In this document: positions 40,315 to 48,703 of the stretch, piece by piece
How positions within the stretch are numbered: the stretch's first letter is position 1
How the letters are laid out: each line of letters starts with the position of its first letter
NCBI RefSeq assembly: GCF_001887355.1
Contig: NZ_MPIN01000022.1
Location: 32,212-96,211 of the forward strand
Origin: Cystobacter ferrugineus
GTDB lineage: Bacteria > Myxococcota > Myxococcia > Myxococcales > Myxococcaceae
Length of the DNA: 64,000 nt
Direction of reading: 5' to 3'
Notes under the pieces: generated by a model
The model's database searches: none
Told to the model about the DNA's origin: nothing
What the model saw: only the letters and a program-made list of their open reading frames with translations
Position numbers and translations under genes: made by a program

Positions 40315-41939
40315 CGCGGCGGGAGCTGGTGGCCGCGTTCCTCGGCTCGGCCGTGGCGGCCAGCGCGTGCCGCAAGACGGCGCCGCGCGAGCGCGTGCCC
40401 GGAGCGCTCGTGGACCGGGTGGTGGACACGGGCCACCGGTTGCGCGCGGGCCCGCTCCCGCTCGCCGCCGAGGCCCAGCCGGTGGACGTGCTGGTGGTGG
40501 GCGGAGGGGTGGCGGGCCTGAGCGCGGCGTGGCGGCTGGCGGCCGCGGGCGTGAAGGACGTGCGGGTGCTGGAACTGGACGCGGAGGCGGGCGGTACGTC
40601 GCGCTCGGGGAAGAACGCGGTGTCCGCCTACCCGTGGGGCGCGCACTACCTGCCGGCGCCCCTGGTGGACGCGGGCCCGGTGATGCGGCTGCTGCGCGAG
40701 ATGGACGCGGTGACGGGCGTGGACGACCAGGGCCAGCCCACCTTCGACGAGACCCTGCTCGTGAGCGAGCCCGAGGAGCGCATCTTCTACCGGGGCGAGT
40801 GGTACGAGGGCCTGTACCTGCGCGCGGGCGCCAGCTCCGAGGACCTGGAGGAGTTGCGGCGCTTCGAGGCGCGGATGAACGGCTTCGCGGCGGCGCGGGA
40901 TGGGCGTGGGCGCAAGGCCTTCGCGGTGCCCACGGCGCTCTCCAGCGATGACGCCGAGTGGACGGCGTTGGACAAGCTCTCCTTCGCCCGGTGGCTGGAG
41001 GCGGAGGGCTTCCGCTCGCCCCGGCTGCGGTGGCTGGTGGACTACGCGTGCCGGGACGACTACGGCACCACGGCGGAGGGCGTGTCGGCGTGGGCCGGCA
41101 TCTGGTACTTCGCCGCCCGGCAGAACGGGCAGGGGGAGCGCAGCGAGGGCTTCCTGAGCTGGCCCGAGGGCAATGGCCGCCTGGTGCACCAGCTCCTGTC
41201 CGCACTGCCTCCGGGGCAGGTGGAGCCGGGGGTGTTGGTGCACACGGTGACGCCGGGGCCGGAGGGCTGCCGGGTGGACGCGGTGGAGGCGGGCACGGGA
41301 CGGCCCCGGGCGTGGCGGGCGCGGCAGGTGGTGCTGGCGTGTCCGCGCTTCGTGGCCGCGCACCTGGTGGCGCCCTGGCGGGAGCGGCGCCCCGAGTGGC
41401 TCGGTGCCTTCCAGTATGGGCCGTGGGTGGTGGCCAACCTGACGCTGTCGGAGGCGCCGCTGTCGCGCGGCTTTCCGCTGTCCTGGGACAACGTCCTCTA
41501 TGAGAGCCGCAGCCTGGGCTACGTGGTGGCCACGCACCAGCGGCTGCGCATGGACGAGCAGGGGCCCACGGTGCTCACCTGGTATCTGCCCATGGCGGGC
41601 CTGGACGTGAAGGCCGAGCGCCAGAAGGTGCTCTCCGCGAGCTATGGCGACTGGGAGGGGCTGGTGATGGCCGACCTGATGCCCGCCCACCCCGGCATCG
41701 CCTCGCGGGCCCGGCGGCTGGAGGTCATGCGCTGGGGGCATGCGATGGTGCGCCCCGTCCCGGGGTTCCTGTGGGGCCCGGAGCGCCTCGCCGCGCAGGA
41801 GAGCCTGGGGGAGCATCTCCATTTCGCGCACTCGGACCTGGGGGGACTGGCGCTCTTCGAGGAGGCCAACTGGTTCGGCGTGAAGGCGGCGGAGCGGGCC
41901 TTGAAGGGCCTCGGCCGAGAGAGCCCGAGCTGGCTGTGA
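40305..41939 (+). CDS. Tat-exported FAD-dependent amine-oxidase-like oxidoreductase
   Basis: About 544 aa from the GTG at 40305, with GAGGAGG 8 nt upstream; another GTG lies at 40296. It overlaps the aminopropyltransferase gene by 10 bp. The N-terminus TRRELVAAFLGSAVAASAC is a twin-arginine signal ending in a lipobox, so the enzyme is probably a folded, exported lipoprotein. A Rossmann FAD motif, VLVVGGGVAGLSAAWRL, and the GG segment LDAEAGGTSRSGKN follow, as in amine oxidases and desaturase-like flavoproteins. It ends the polyamine operon. Oxidation of a polyamine or polyamine conjugate in the periplasm is an attractive but untested role. Confidence 0.82.
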   Translation: MELTRRELVAAFLGSAVAASACRKTAPRERVPGALVDRVVDTGHRLRAGPLPLAAEAQPVDVLVVGGGVAGLSAAWRLAAAGVKDVRVLELDAEAGGTSRSGKNAVSAYPWGAHYLPAPLVDAGPVMRLLREMDAVTGVDDQGQPTFDETLLVSEPEERIFYRGEWYEGLYLRAGASSEDLEELRRFEARMNGFAAARDGRGRKAFAVPTALSSDDAEWTALDKLSFARWLEAEGFRSPRLRWLVDYACRDDYGTTAEGVSAWAGIWYFAARQNGQGERSEGFLSWPEGNGRLVHQLLSALPPGQVEPGVLVHTVTPGPEGCRVDAVEAGTGRPRAWRARQVVLACPRFVAAHLVAPWRERRPEWLGAFQYGPWVVANLTLSEAPLSRGFPLSWDNVLYESRSLGYVVATHQRLRMDEQGPTVLTWYLPMAGLDVKAERQKVLSASYGDWEGLVMADLMPAHPGIASRARRLEVMRWGHAMVRPVPGFLWGPERLAAQESLGEHLHFAHSDLGGLALFEEANWFGVKAAERALKGLGRESPSWL

Positions 41940-41959
41940 GCTGCCCGCTGGCGGAGGCG

Positions 41960-42249
41960 AGCGAGCTGGGGCGCGGCCTGCCCCGGTACGTGGAGCGGGA
42001 CTTCGCCAGGTACCTGGAGTGCGGAGTGCTGGCGCACGGTTTCGCGCGGGTGCGCTGCGAGAGTTGCAAGGACGAGCTTCTTTCGCGTTGGACGTCTTCA
42101 CCTGTGCATGGTGTGGAGGCACGCGCCGGGTGTTGGCATACCTGACGGCACCCAACGCAGTGCGCGCCATTCTGGAGCACCTGTCACTGCCTACGCGGCC
42201 TGCGCAGCTGGCTGCAGCGCAGGGGCCACCCCAGCAGGCGTGGTGTTGA
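41960..42249 (+). pseudogene. IS91-family transposase remnant (internal deletion)
   Basis: One frame reads GRGLPRYVERDFARYLECG then HGFARVRCESCKDEL, the N-terminal zinc-binding region of IS91-type Y2 transposases. At about 42075 it jumps frame into FALDVFTCAWCGGTRRVLAY and then TAPNAVRAILEHLSLPT, their C-terminal end. The whole catalytic middle, including the HUH and tyrosine motifs, is missing. It is a deletion derivative that cannot be active. It starts about 20 bp after the oxidoreductase stop. Confidence 0.75.
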
Positions 42250-42447
42250 GCCTCAAGCAGTCACGCTGCCAAAGACGCCCACGCCCCTGCTGCCTCTCCC
42301 TGGGGGGCCACCTGGGCCAGCGTGTGCCCCATGGGGCGCACCGCGTCTCCACCGGCCCGGCGCACAGCCCTCATGGCACCCGTCAGCTGCCCTCCTCTCC
42401 CCCTCGGCTCCAGCCCTCTCCCTCCACACGGCCCCCATTCCGCCTAT
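42190..42447 (+). repeat. IS91-type terminal region, copy 1
   Basis: This segment, covering the end of the transposase remnant and about 200 bp beyond, aligns with 51150-51409 in the same orientation. Shared stretches include CCTACGCGGCCTGC, GCGCAGGGGCCA and TGGTGTTGAG (at a constant 8960-bp offset), then CGTCAGC, CCCTCCACACGGCC and CGCCTAT. It is presumably the 3' terminus of the element. The similarity stops at about 42447. Confidence 0.65.
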
Positions 42448-42691
42448 ACACAGGAAGGACAAGAGCCCTATTGGGCGTAGCGGGCGGGAGCAGAGCGGGA
42501 GGAGAGGGACGCTGACGGGTACCCCATGAGCCGCACGCCGGGCCGGCGCAGAAGCCATTCATCTCCAGCAGACACACGCCAGAAAAACGAACGCATGCGT
42601 GGCATCCTCACGGAGTCTGGGCAACCCGCTTGTAGATGTCATGGAGCGGCGAAAGCCTGCTGGAATTCCATCACACTCTTCCGAGGTCGGC
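42448..42691. other. Gene-free stretch after IS91 remnant
   Basis: About 245 bp between the IS91 end and the next gene. No coding potential, repeat or promoter could be supported. Confidence 0.3.
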
Positions 42692-43522
42692 TCAAGGGTC
42701 GGGCGCTTCGGAGCCAGAGAGCAGCCAGGTGACGGCCGCTCCGGCGGCGGTGGTCAGCGCCACCCCGAAGAGCACGTTGGCGACCGAGGCCTGTCGACGT
42801 GCATCGGAGTGGTGGAGCTCGCGCACGGAGCGGATGTCCGTGGCGACGGCCTTGTCTGCGGTGGCGCTGGAGCGCAAGCCGAAGAATCCCCCCAGGCCCC
42901 CGGCGACCACGCTGGCTCCCGCGAGGGCGATGGGAAGCACGGGCAGCCGGCGCGATGGAGCCACGGCCGGGGTCTCGGCGGGAAGCGCCGGGAGGAGCTC
43001 CGGTGGAGTCACCGCCGCAATGGGCTCGGGCGCGGTCTCCACGCGGGGTGCATCGGAGGGAGGGGCGCGCCTGGCGCCGGAGCGGTTGCTCCGGGACGTC
43101 TGCGCCGCGCTCAAGCTCCTGCGCACCGCTTCGAAATCGCGCTCGATTTTCGGCGCCACTCTCGGCGGCAGCTTCAGCGTGGGGCGCAGGGTGAGGGCCG
43201 ACCGGAACGCGGCCAGCGCCGCCTTCCTGCGCGACAGCTCCCCGAGGACGATGCCCCGATGGAGCGCGACCTCCGCCCGCTCGTCGTCCCGTTGCGCCAG
43301 GGCCTCCGCGCGGTCGAGCCCCTCCAGCGCGCGCTCGTATTCGAGCTGCTCGTACGAGCCCACCGCCGAGGCGAGGGCCTGACGGAAGTCCCCCCCCAGG
43401 GCCGGTCCCGCCGAGCACAGGATGAGGGTGGCCGCGAGCGCGCGAAGCGCGGTCTGGACGTGACGCACCGCCAGAGACGAGCCATTCATGGAGGAACTCG
43501 CGAGGTGACGGTGGGGGCTCAT
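42692..43522 (-). CDS. TPR-like membrane protein
   Basis: 276 aa. The ATG at 43522 overlaps the upstream stop (ATGA). An in-frame ATG at 43489 would give a cleaner signal peptide (TALRALAATLILCSAGPALG). Residues about 45-135 are TPR-like helices (EYERALEGLDRAEALAQ, SRRKAALAAFRSALTLRPTL). A Pro/Ala-rich linker follows, then two hydrophobic C-terminal segments (LPIALAGASVVAGGLGGFFG and NVLFGVALTTAAGAAVTWLL). This layout is common among myxobacterial envelope proteins of unknown role. It is co-transcribed with the lipoprotein gene upstream. Confidence 0.72.
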   Translation of the reverse strand: MSPHRHLASSSMNGSSLAVRHVQTALRALAATLILCSAGPALGGDFRQALASAVGSYEQLEYERALEGLDRAEALAQRDDERAEVALHRGIVLGELSRRKAALAAFRSALTLRPTLKLPPRVAPKIERDFEAVRRSLSAAQTSRSNRSGARRAPPSDAPRVETAPEPIAAVTPPELLPALPAETPAVAPSRRLPVLPIALAGASVVAGGLGGFFGLRSSATADKAVATDIRSVRELHHSDARRQASVANVLFGVALTTAAGAAVTWLLSGSEAPDP

Positions 43523-45132
43523 TGGAGATCTCGGAGGTGGTAGATGGCGCCGCCCTTGCCCACCGCCCAGATGTCATCCGGGGAGGCTCCGGCGATGCCC
43601 CGGAGCAGCAGGTCCGTCCCCCCATCGGCCGCCAGCCCCGGAAGGGAGAGCGCCTCCCAGGTGCCCGCGTCGGCGCGATAGGCATAGATGGACCGGCTCC
43701 CCCCGTTGTTGCTGGACCAGGACACGGCGTAGACGGAGCCCGGACCGAATGCCACGACGTCGATGAGCTCGGGAACGCCGCCGCTGCCGTTGGCCGGGCG
43801 CAGGACCTTCCACTGGCCCTGGCTTCGCTCGAGGAGCAGGCCATTCTTGCCCACCGCGTAGGCGAGGTCCCGATTCACCACGTCGACATCGTTCAGGACG
43901 ACGCCCACCTCCGACGCGGGGAAGTCGAGCACCTCCTCGACGAGGCGCACGCCGCCGTCGTCCCCGGTCACCACGGAATAGGCCAATGGCGCCGTCGTGA
44001 TGAGGTCCCCGGTCGGAGCCGTAGCGGGCCTTCCTCCGACGACCAGGATGCTGTCCTCGTCCGCCCCGTCGATGCCCAGGAGGACCGCGGGCTCCCGGCC
44101 CCACTTCTGGACGGTGGCCACGCCATCCCAGGTGAAGAGCAGGCCCTCGTCGGTGACGCCATAGAGGCGCGTGGCGCCTTCCTGGGGAGACCCGGCATCC
44201 CGCTCGAAGCCGACCAGCCCCTCGATGGCCTCGCGGCCGACGTCCTTGTTGAGCGTCGCGCAGGTGGCTCCGGATGCGAACGGAGGAGGCGCCACGGAGG
44301 TAAGGCCACCCGCGCGGCTGGCCAGGAAGAGCCTGCCATCCGTGGGCCGCACCCAGCTCGCCAGCCACTCGCCATCGTGTCCGTCACACACGTCCCACAC
44401 CACGGGCTCGCTGGGAGAGGCCCGGTGCCCCACCCAGCGGGTGCCGCCGGCGAACCACACCCTGCCCGGGCCGTAGGACTCCACGACCCGCAGCGCGGGG
44501 GGAGACTGGGGGCCCAGCGCCGTCGTCCACTCGAGCGACAGGGGACAGGCGCCGCCCTCGTCCACGTCCGCGTCGCAGTCGTCACTGGCCTGGTTGCAGC
44601 GCTCCGCGGCCCACGGGTGGACGCCCGGGTCGGCGTCATGGCAGTCGGCGCCTCCCCGTGAGGTGGGAGCCACGCCGTCCCCGTCGGCATCCTCGAAGGC
44701 GAGCTTCACCTCGACGGGGTCCGTCGTGAGGTCCGGAACCTCCCGGGACTCCGTGACGAGGACCGGTCCCGAGCAGTCGTGGTCATGCCCCCGCACAACC
44801 ACCGAGAGGGGCCTCTTCCAACGATTGTCATAGCGCAGGCGCACCGTCTGCCTTGGCCCCTGGAGTTCCTGCAAGGGGAGCTGGTGGCTGGAGGACTCCC
44901 GCGGGGACGCGCCCGCCCCGGTGAGCTCCAGGGTGACGCACCCTGGACGGCCCTTGGAGAAGGACAGCTCCACCGGCAGGCCGCAGTCCGCTTCCGTCTG
45001 GCAGCGCGAAGGATGCTTCTCCTCCATGTCGTCAAGACTGGGAACGCTGCAGGCCGCGGCGAGAAGGCACAGGAGTCCGACGGCGTGCCAGGAGGCACTC
45101 CCAGAGGGAGATCGCCAGAAGCAGGAGCGCAT
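43519..45132 (-). CDS. Lipoprotein with MopE-type metal-binding motif and beta-propeller
   Basis: 537 aa from the ATG at 45132; the frame is open further upstream, but this start puts the lipobox LLAAAC correctly after the hydrophobic core. Residues about 130-190 carry a MopE-like motif (DADGDGVAPTSRGGADCHDADPG then CNQASDDCDADVDEG), a calcium- or copper-binding repeat common in myxobacterial surface proteins. Residues about 195-535 repeat VYAVSWSSN, YAVGKNGLLLE and IWAVGKGGAIYHL phrases typical of Kelch/BNR-like propellers. It is probably an outer-membrane lipoprotein. The start codon of a TPR-like gene overlaps its stop. Confidence 0.77.
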   Translation of the reverse strand: MRSCFWRSPSGSASWHAVGLLCLLAAACSVPSLDDMEEKHPSRCQTEADCGLPVELSFSKGRPGCVTLELTGAGASPRESSSHQLPLQELQGPRQTVRLRYDNRWKRPLSVVVRGHDHDCSGPVLVTESREVPDLTTDPVEVKLAFEDADGDGVAPTSRGGADCHDADPGVHPWAAERCNQASDDCDADVDEGGACPLSLEWTTALGPQSPPALRVVESYGPGRVWFAGGTRWVGHRASPSEPVVWDVCDGHDGEWLASWVRPTDGRLFLASRAGGLTSVAPPPFASGATCATLNKDVGREAIEGLVGFERDAGSPQEGATRLYGVTDEGLLFTWDGVATVQKWGREPAVLLGIDGADEDSILVVGGRPATAPTGDLITTAPLAYSVVTGDDGGVRLVEEVLDFPASEVGVVLNDVDVVNRDLAYAVGKNGLLLERSQGQWKVLRPANGSGGVPELIDVVAFGPGSVYAVSWSSNNGGSRSIYAYRADAGTWEALSLPGLAADGGTDLLLRGIAGASPDDIWAVGKGGAIYHLRDLQ

Positions 45133-45276
45133 GGTGTCTCGAGGGTTCGGAAATGGTTGTGAATGAGCTGCGAAACGACTGCCTTCTACCATGGCCCGGC
45201 GACACTTCGTCTAGGCAGTTGCCCTGTGGAGCTCAAGCGCGGGCGGGTACAGCCAGACGGTGCTTTCGTGTGACGA

Positions 45277-45767
45277 TTATCGAATATTTTGGGACGCCCG
45301 AACGCTCGCGCCCTCGGGGTTGCGCCGCACCGCTCCCGGGGAAATTCCGATGTAGCGCTTGAAGGCGCGGCTGAACGCGGCCTCGGACTGGTAGCCCAGG
45401 CGGCTCGCGAGCTCGCCGAGCGCGGGCTTCTCCTCCTTCAGGCTGTTCAGCGCCACGTGCATGCGCCAGCGGGCGACGGTGATGACTGTCTCACCGCCCG
45501 GGAGCAGCTCGCGCGCCTCGGCCGCCATCAGCCTCAGCGTGCTCTGCATCCACTCCATGTGGGGTGAGCCCGCCGAGTCCAGGTGGATGACGCGAGGCAG
45601 GAGCGCGAGGAGCGGATGCGCCGCGGGATGGTCGAAGCGGACGACGCCGCAGATGAGCGTTGTCCCCGCGCCGGCGCCGCCATACCGGAGCAGCGAGTAC
45701 CGCTCGCCGAGCATGTCCTGGGGAAGGCCGACCACGTCGGGCGTGGCGACGCCGGGCTCCGTTACTG
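45277..45767 (-). pseudogene. AraC-family regulator, truncated and internally deleted
   Basis: The cupin_6-type effector domain survives only from about PDVVGLPQDMLGERY through AAHPLLALLPRVIHL to RELLPGGETVIT. The frame then jumps straight to ARWRMHVALNSLKEEKPALG and the second helix-turn-helix, ELASRLGYQSEAAFSRAFKR. Compared with intact family members such as the gene at 49754-50665, the N-terminal part of the cupin and about 75-80 residues, including the first HTH, are missing. It is unlikely to bind DNA normally. The 5' end abuts a fragment of an unrelated plus-strand gene at about 45765. Confidence 0.72.
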
Positions 45768-46161
45768 CACCACCTGCGCGGGCACCCTGAGCGCGCCGGG
45801 GCCGGGCCAGGTGAAGGTCGACAAGGGCATCATCCTCGTGGATCAGCTCAGCGGCTCGCGGGAGTCCACGCACACGCGGCTGCGCTTCCGCTACGAGCCC
45901 AAGGACAAGCGCGTCCTCCGCATCGGCGAGGACGTCACGAAGGCGGATGGCGCCACGGGCGAGTCGACCCTGGTGAGCACCAACCTCCTCACCGGCCAGC
46001 GCGTCACCGAGAAGCGCCAGTACGACGAGAAGAAGAAGAAGGACGCCCTCCTCTCCTCGAAGAAGGAGAAGGTGCCCGTGAGCCGGCGCTACCTGGAGGA
46101 CGTGGACATCTCGACGTACGGAGGACCCCGCGCCCCGGCGGCCCCGACGAAATCGATTTGA
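45763..46161 (+). pseudogene. 3' fragment of a hypothetical protein gene
   Basis: From about 45763 the plus frame shows convincing coding character (CTTCAGTLSAPGPGQVKVDKG, RYLEDVDISTYGG) and runs to a stop at 46161. There is no start codon or signal peptide: the frame upstream is antisense to the AraC fragment. It is a 5'-truncated gene joined to the truncated AraC gene, probably by a deletion. The family was not recognised. Confidence 0.5.
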
Positions 46162-46199
46162 CAGGTGACCGATGGTTCCTTATTTAAGGACCATCGGTC
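46158..46199 (+). promoter_or_regulatory. Promoter overlapped by TetR-type palindromic operator
   Basis: A near-consensus promoter has -35 TTGACA (46158-46163), a 17-bp spacer and -10 TATTTA (46181-46186). A long palindrome covers 46167-46199, with outer arms GACCGATGG and CCATCGGTC and inner TCCTTA/TAAGGA. The repressor would mask spacer and -10. The start of the SDR gene follows at 46231. The TetR gene at the end of the same operon is the obvious ligand-responsive repressor (inference). Confidence 0.78.
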
Positions 46200-46230
46200 G
46201 CCAATTTCGCGCGTCCGAGGGGAGACGCAC

Positions 46231-47154
46231 ATGCGCGACGTGAAGAAGAACTGGGGCACGCGGGACATCGGAGAGCAGGCGGGCAAGAACGTCATCGTCA
46301 CGGGGGCCAACAGCGGCATCGGCGTGCACACGGCGCTCGAGCTGGGCCGCGCGGGAGCCCGGGTGGTGGTGGCGTGCCGTGACGTCAAGCGGGGCGAGGA
46401 GGCGGTGGCGCGCATGCGGGCGGAGGCGCCGCGGGCCACGTTCCGGTTCGAGCAGTTGGACCTCGCGAACCTCGAGTCGGTGCGCGCGTTCGCCGAGCGC
46501 TACCTCGCGACGAACGAGCCGCTCGACGTGCTCGTCAACAACGCGGGGGTGATGGCGATCCCCCGGCGGGAGCTCACGGTGGATGGCTTCGAGCGCCAGT
46601 TCGGCACGAACCACCTGGGCCACTTCGCGCTCACCGGGCTGCTCCTGCCCGCGCTCGCGAGGAGCCGTGCGCCGCGCGTGGTGACGCTCTCGAGCGGCAC
46701 GGCGTACTTCGGCCGCATCGACCTCGAGAACCTCCAGGGCGAGAAGAGCTACTCGCCGACGCCGATCTACGCGCAGTCGAAGCTCGCCAACCTGCACTTC
46801 ATGTTGGAGCTCGGCCGGCGCGCGCCGTGGCTGCTCTCCGTCGCCTCGCACCCCGGCGCGACGCACTCGAACCTCCAGCAGTACACGGGGCTCGGCACGA
46901 AGATCAGCATGGCCTTCCTCGGGCAGCCCGCCGATGAAGGCGCCCTGCCGTCGCTCTACGCGGCCGTCGGGGAGGTGGCCTCGGGTGAGTTCATCGGGCC
47001 GAGCCGGAAGTTCACCCTGAATGGGCCTCCGAAGGAGGTCCCGCTGCCGAAGCGCGCGAACGACGTCTCGACGGCGCGGGCGCTGTGGGACGTGTCGGAG
47101 AAGCTCACGGGCGTGCGCTTCGACTTCTCGTCGTCCGAGCGGAGGAGCGCGTGA
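46231..47154 (+). CDS. Short-chain dehydrogenase/reductase
   Basis: 307 aa from the ATG at 46231, preceded by GAGGGGAGA. The NAD(P)-binding motif is TGANSGIG. LDVLVNNAGVMAIP is the structural NNAG motif, and the catalytic Ser-Tyr-Lys lies in VVTLSSGTAYF and IYAQSKLAN. The Arg of VVACRDVKRG suggests NADP(H) preference. It resembles retinol-dehydrogenase/WW-oxidoreductase-like SDRs. It is the first gene of a TetR-controlled three-gene operon, overlapping the next start by one base. The substrate is unknown. Confidence 0.9.
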   Translation: MRDVKKNWGTRDIGEQAGKNVIVTGANSGIGVHTALELGRAGARVVVACRDVKRGEEAVARMRAEAPRATFRFEQLDLANLESVRAFAERYLATNEPLDVLVNNAGVMAIPRRELTVDGFERQFGTNHLGHFALTGLLLPALARSRAPRVVTLSSGTAYFGRIDLENLQGEKSYSPTPIYAQSKLANLHFMLELGRRAPWLLSVASHPGATHSNLQQYTGLGTKISMAFLGQPADEGALPSLYAAVGEVASGEFIGPSRKFTLNGPPKEVPLPKRANDVSTARALWDVSEKLTGVRFDFSSSERRSA

Positions 47155-47657
47155 TGTCGCAGGCCGCGCAGGACTACTTCCGCTCGGAGCGGGCGGGCCT
47201 CCTCTTCGCGCTGATGTTCGCGGGAGTGCTCGTGGGCGTCGCCGTGTGGCTCGCGTCGAGTGGCGTCGGCTTCCGCCGGGGGCTGGCGGGCGCGCTCGTC
47301 GCGCAGGCGCTGCTGCTCCTCGGCACGGGCCTTCCCCTGTTGATCCGGGATCGCGCGAACGAGGCGCGCTTCGTCGAGTCCTCGGCGCGTGGCGACGAGA
47401 GCTGGGTGCCCACCGAGCGAGCGCGCATGAAGGCCGTGGTGGACCGGTTTCCGGGCTACTTCGTGGGCTATGGCGCGACGCTGCTCCTCTCGGGTGTGTT
47501 GGTGCTGGCCTGGAGGAACGAGGTGGTGCGAGGCATCGCCACGGGCCTCGCCTTCTTCGCGGTGTTCGCGCTCATCGTCGATGATGTTTCGCACCGGAGG
47601 GCACGTGGATATGCTGACACGCTCCATGCCGAGGTGACGCCGTCTGATGCGCCGTAG
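47154..47657 (+). CDS. Hypothetical four-helix membrane protein
   Basis: 167 aa. The start overlaps the SDR stop (TGATG). There are four hydrophobic helices: LLFALMFAGVLVGVAVWLA, GALVAQALLLLGTGLPLLI, VGYGATLLLSGVLVLAW and IATGLAFFAVFALIV. A soluble loop carries ARFVESSARGDESW between the second and third. The family was not recognised. The SDR-membrane protein-TetR arrangement suggests a stress- or xenobiotic-inducible unit. Confidence 0.78.
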   Translation: MSQAAQDYFRSERAGLLFALMFAGVLVGVAVWLASSGVGFRRGLAGALVAQALLLLGTGLPLLIRDRANEARFVESSARGDESWVPTERARMKAVVDRFPGYFVGYGATLLLSGVLVLAWRNEVVRGIATGLAFFAVFALIVDDVSHRRARGYADTLHAEVTPSDAP

Positions 47658-48297
47658 GTTCGTCCGGGCCCGCAAGCCCGAAGAGAAGGAAGTGCGCCGG
47701 CAGGCCATCCTGAAGGCCGCGCGCGAGATGCTGGGGGAAGTCGAGACGAGCGAACTCAGCCTCAACGAACTCGCTCGCCGCTCCGGCGTCTCGAAACCCA
47801 ACATCTACCGCTACTTCGAGAGCCGCGAGGAGGTGCTGCTGCAGGTCTGGATCGAGGAGGTGCGCGAGTTCGGCGAGCAGTTGCGGCGCTCCCTCGCGAC
47901 GATCGAGGTCGGTGACTCGAGGGCCGTGGCCTCGGCGATCGTCGCCGGGTTCGGCACCCGGCCGATACTGTGTGAGCTGACGTCGATCTGCGCTTCGGTG
48001 CTCGAGCGCAACCTCTCCGCCGACGCCATCGTGAACGTCAAGCAGACGCTCGCGACGCTGATCATGAACATCGCGGGGCTTCTGCGCGAGCGCCTGCCAG
48101 CGCTCGACCTCGAGGACTGCGCGTGGGTGGCGAACGTGGCGGCGGTCTACGTCGCGGGCATCTGGCCAGCCGTCCATCCGCCCGCGCACGTGGCGGAGGT
48201 GTTGAAGCGGCCGGAGTTCGCCGCGATGCAGCCGGATTTCGAGAAGGATTTCACGCGCTACCTGAACGTGCTCTTCGCGGGGCTCCAGAAGCGCTGA
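47647..48297 (+). CDS. TetR-family transcriptional regulator
   Basis: 216 aa. The start overlaps the preceding gene by 11 bp. The N-terminal helix-turn-helix is typical: LSLNELARRSGVSKPNIYRYFESREEVLLQVW. The C-terminal ligand domain is all-helical. As the last gene of the operon whose promoter carries a long palindrome (46167-46199), it most likely represses its own operon. The ligand is unknown. Confidence 0.88.
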   Translation: MRRRFVRARKPEEKEVRRQAILKAAREMLGEVETSELSLNELARRSGVSKPNIYRYFESREEVLLQVWIEEVREFGEQLRRSLATIEVGDSRAVASAIVAGFGTRPILCELTSICASVLERNLSADAIVNVKQTLATLIMNIAGLLRERLPALDLEDCAWVANVAAVYVAGIWPAVHPPAHVAEVLKRPEFAAMQPDFEKDFTRYLNVLFAGLQKR

Positions 48298-48381
48298 ATA
48301 CCTGATTCCGGTCGACGGAGTCCCGCGGAGGGCCCGCGCGGACTATCCTCTCCCGGTGGAGGAGCGTCCGTGAGCCCCGGG

Positions 48382-48400
48382 GAAGGTGTCAAAGGACTCG
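48382..48400 (-). repeat. Dispersed short repeat, copy 1
   Basis: GAAGGTGTCAAAGGACTCG, the reverse complement of 52359-52377; its 16-nt core recurs at 60890-60905. All copies are intergenic or in weak coding context, in the accessory part of the window. It may be a relic of a mobile element end. Confidence 0.5.
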
Positions 48401-48430
48401 ATCCGACACCTCGTCTCCTACGAATCGTCT

Positions 48431-48470
48431 GACACCCTTCCCGAGGACACCCTTCCTGGACACCCTTCCT
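48431..48470 (+). repeat. Three direct repeats of GACACCCTTCC
   Basis: Units begin at 48431, 48446 and 48459 (spacing 15 and 13 bp). They are in the gene-poor stretch 48298-48703, just after the dispersed repeat. No function is assigned. The rest of the stretch holds a lectin-domain fragment and nothing else recognisable. Confidence 0.5.
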
Positions 48471-48552
48471 GCCCCTTCCTCGGTGCCCGGTGCCTGCTGC
48501 GGCCCGCCTGTGCCACCGGCCGGGAGACGGTGAGGGTGGGCAAGGTGCGCGC

Positions 48553-48684
48553 TACCCCCTGAGTTCGTTCCAGGGCGATGGCATGTCGCTGGATATCGTC
48601 AATGACGGCCGGACCAACAACACGCCCATCTTCGCCAAGACAGGCAACTTCTCGGGGCAGATGTGGAAGCTGGCCCTCGCGGCG
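48553..48684 (+). pseudogene. Ricin-type lectin domain fragment
   Basis: The plus frame reads YPLSSFQGDGMSLDIVNDG then TPIFAKTGNFSGQMWKLA, the SLD...GxxxGQxWKL pattern of beta-trefoil lectin repeats in myxobacterial secreted proteins. Only one repeat remains, without start or signal peptide. It is cut by the convergent epimerase gene. It is a gene remnant. Confidence 0.5.
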
Positions 48685-48703
48685 CCCTGCTCATCGTCCT
48701 TGC

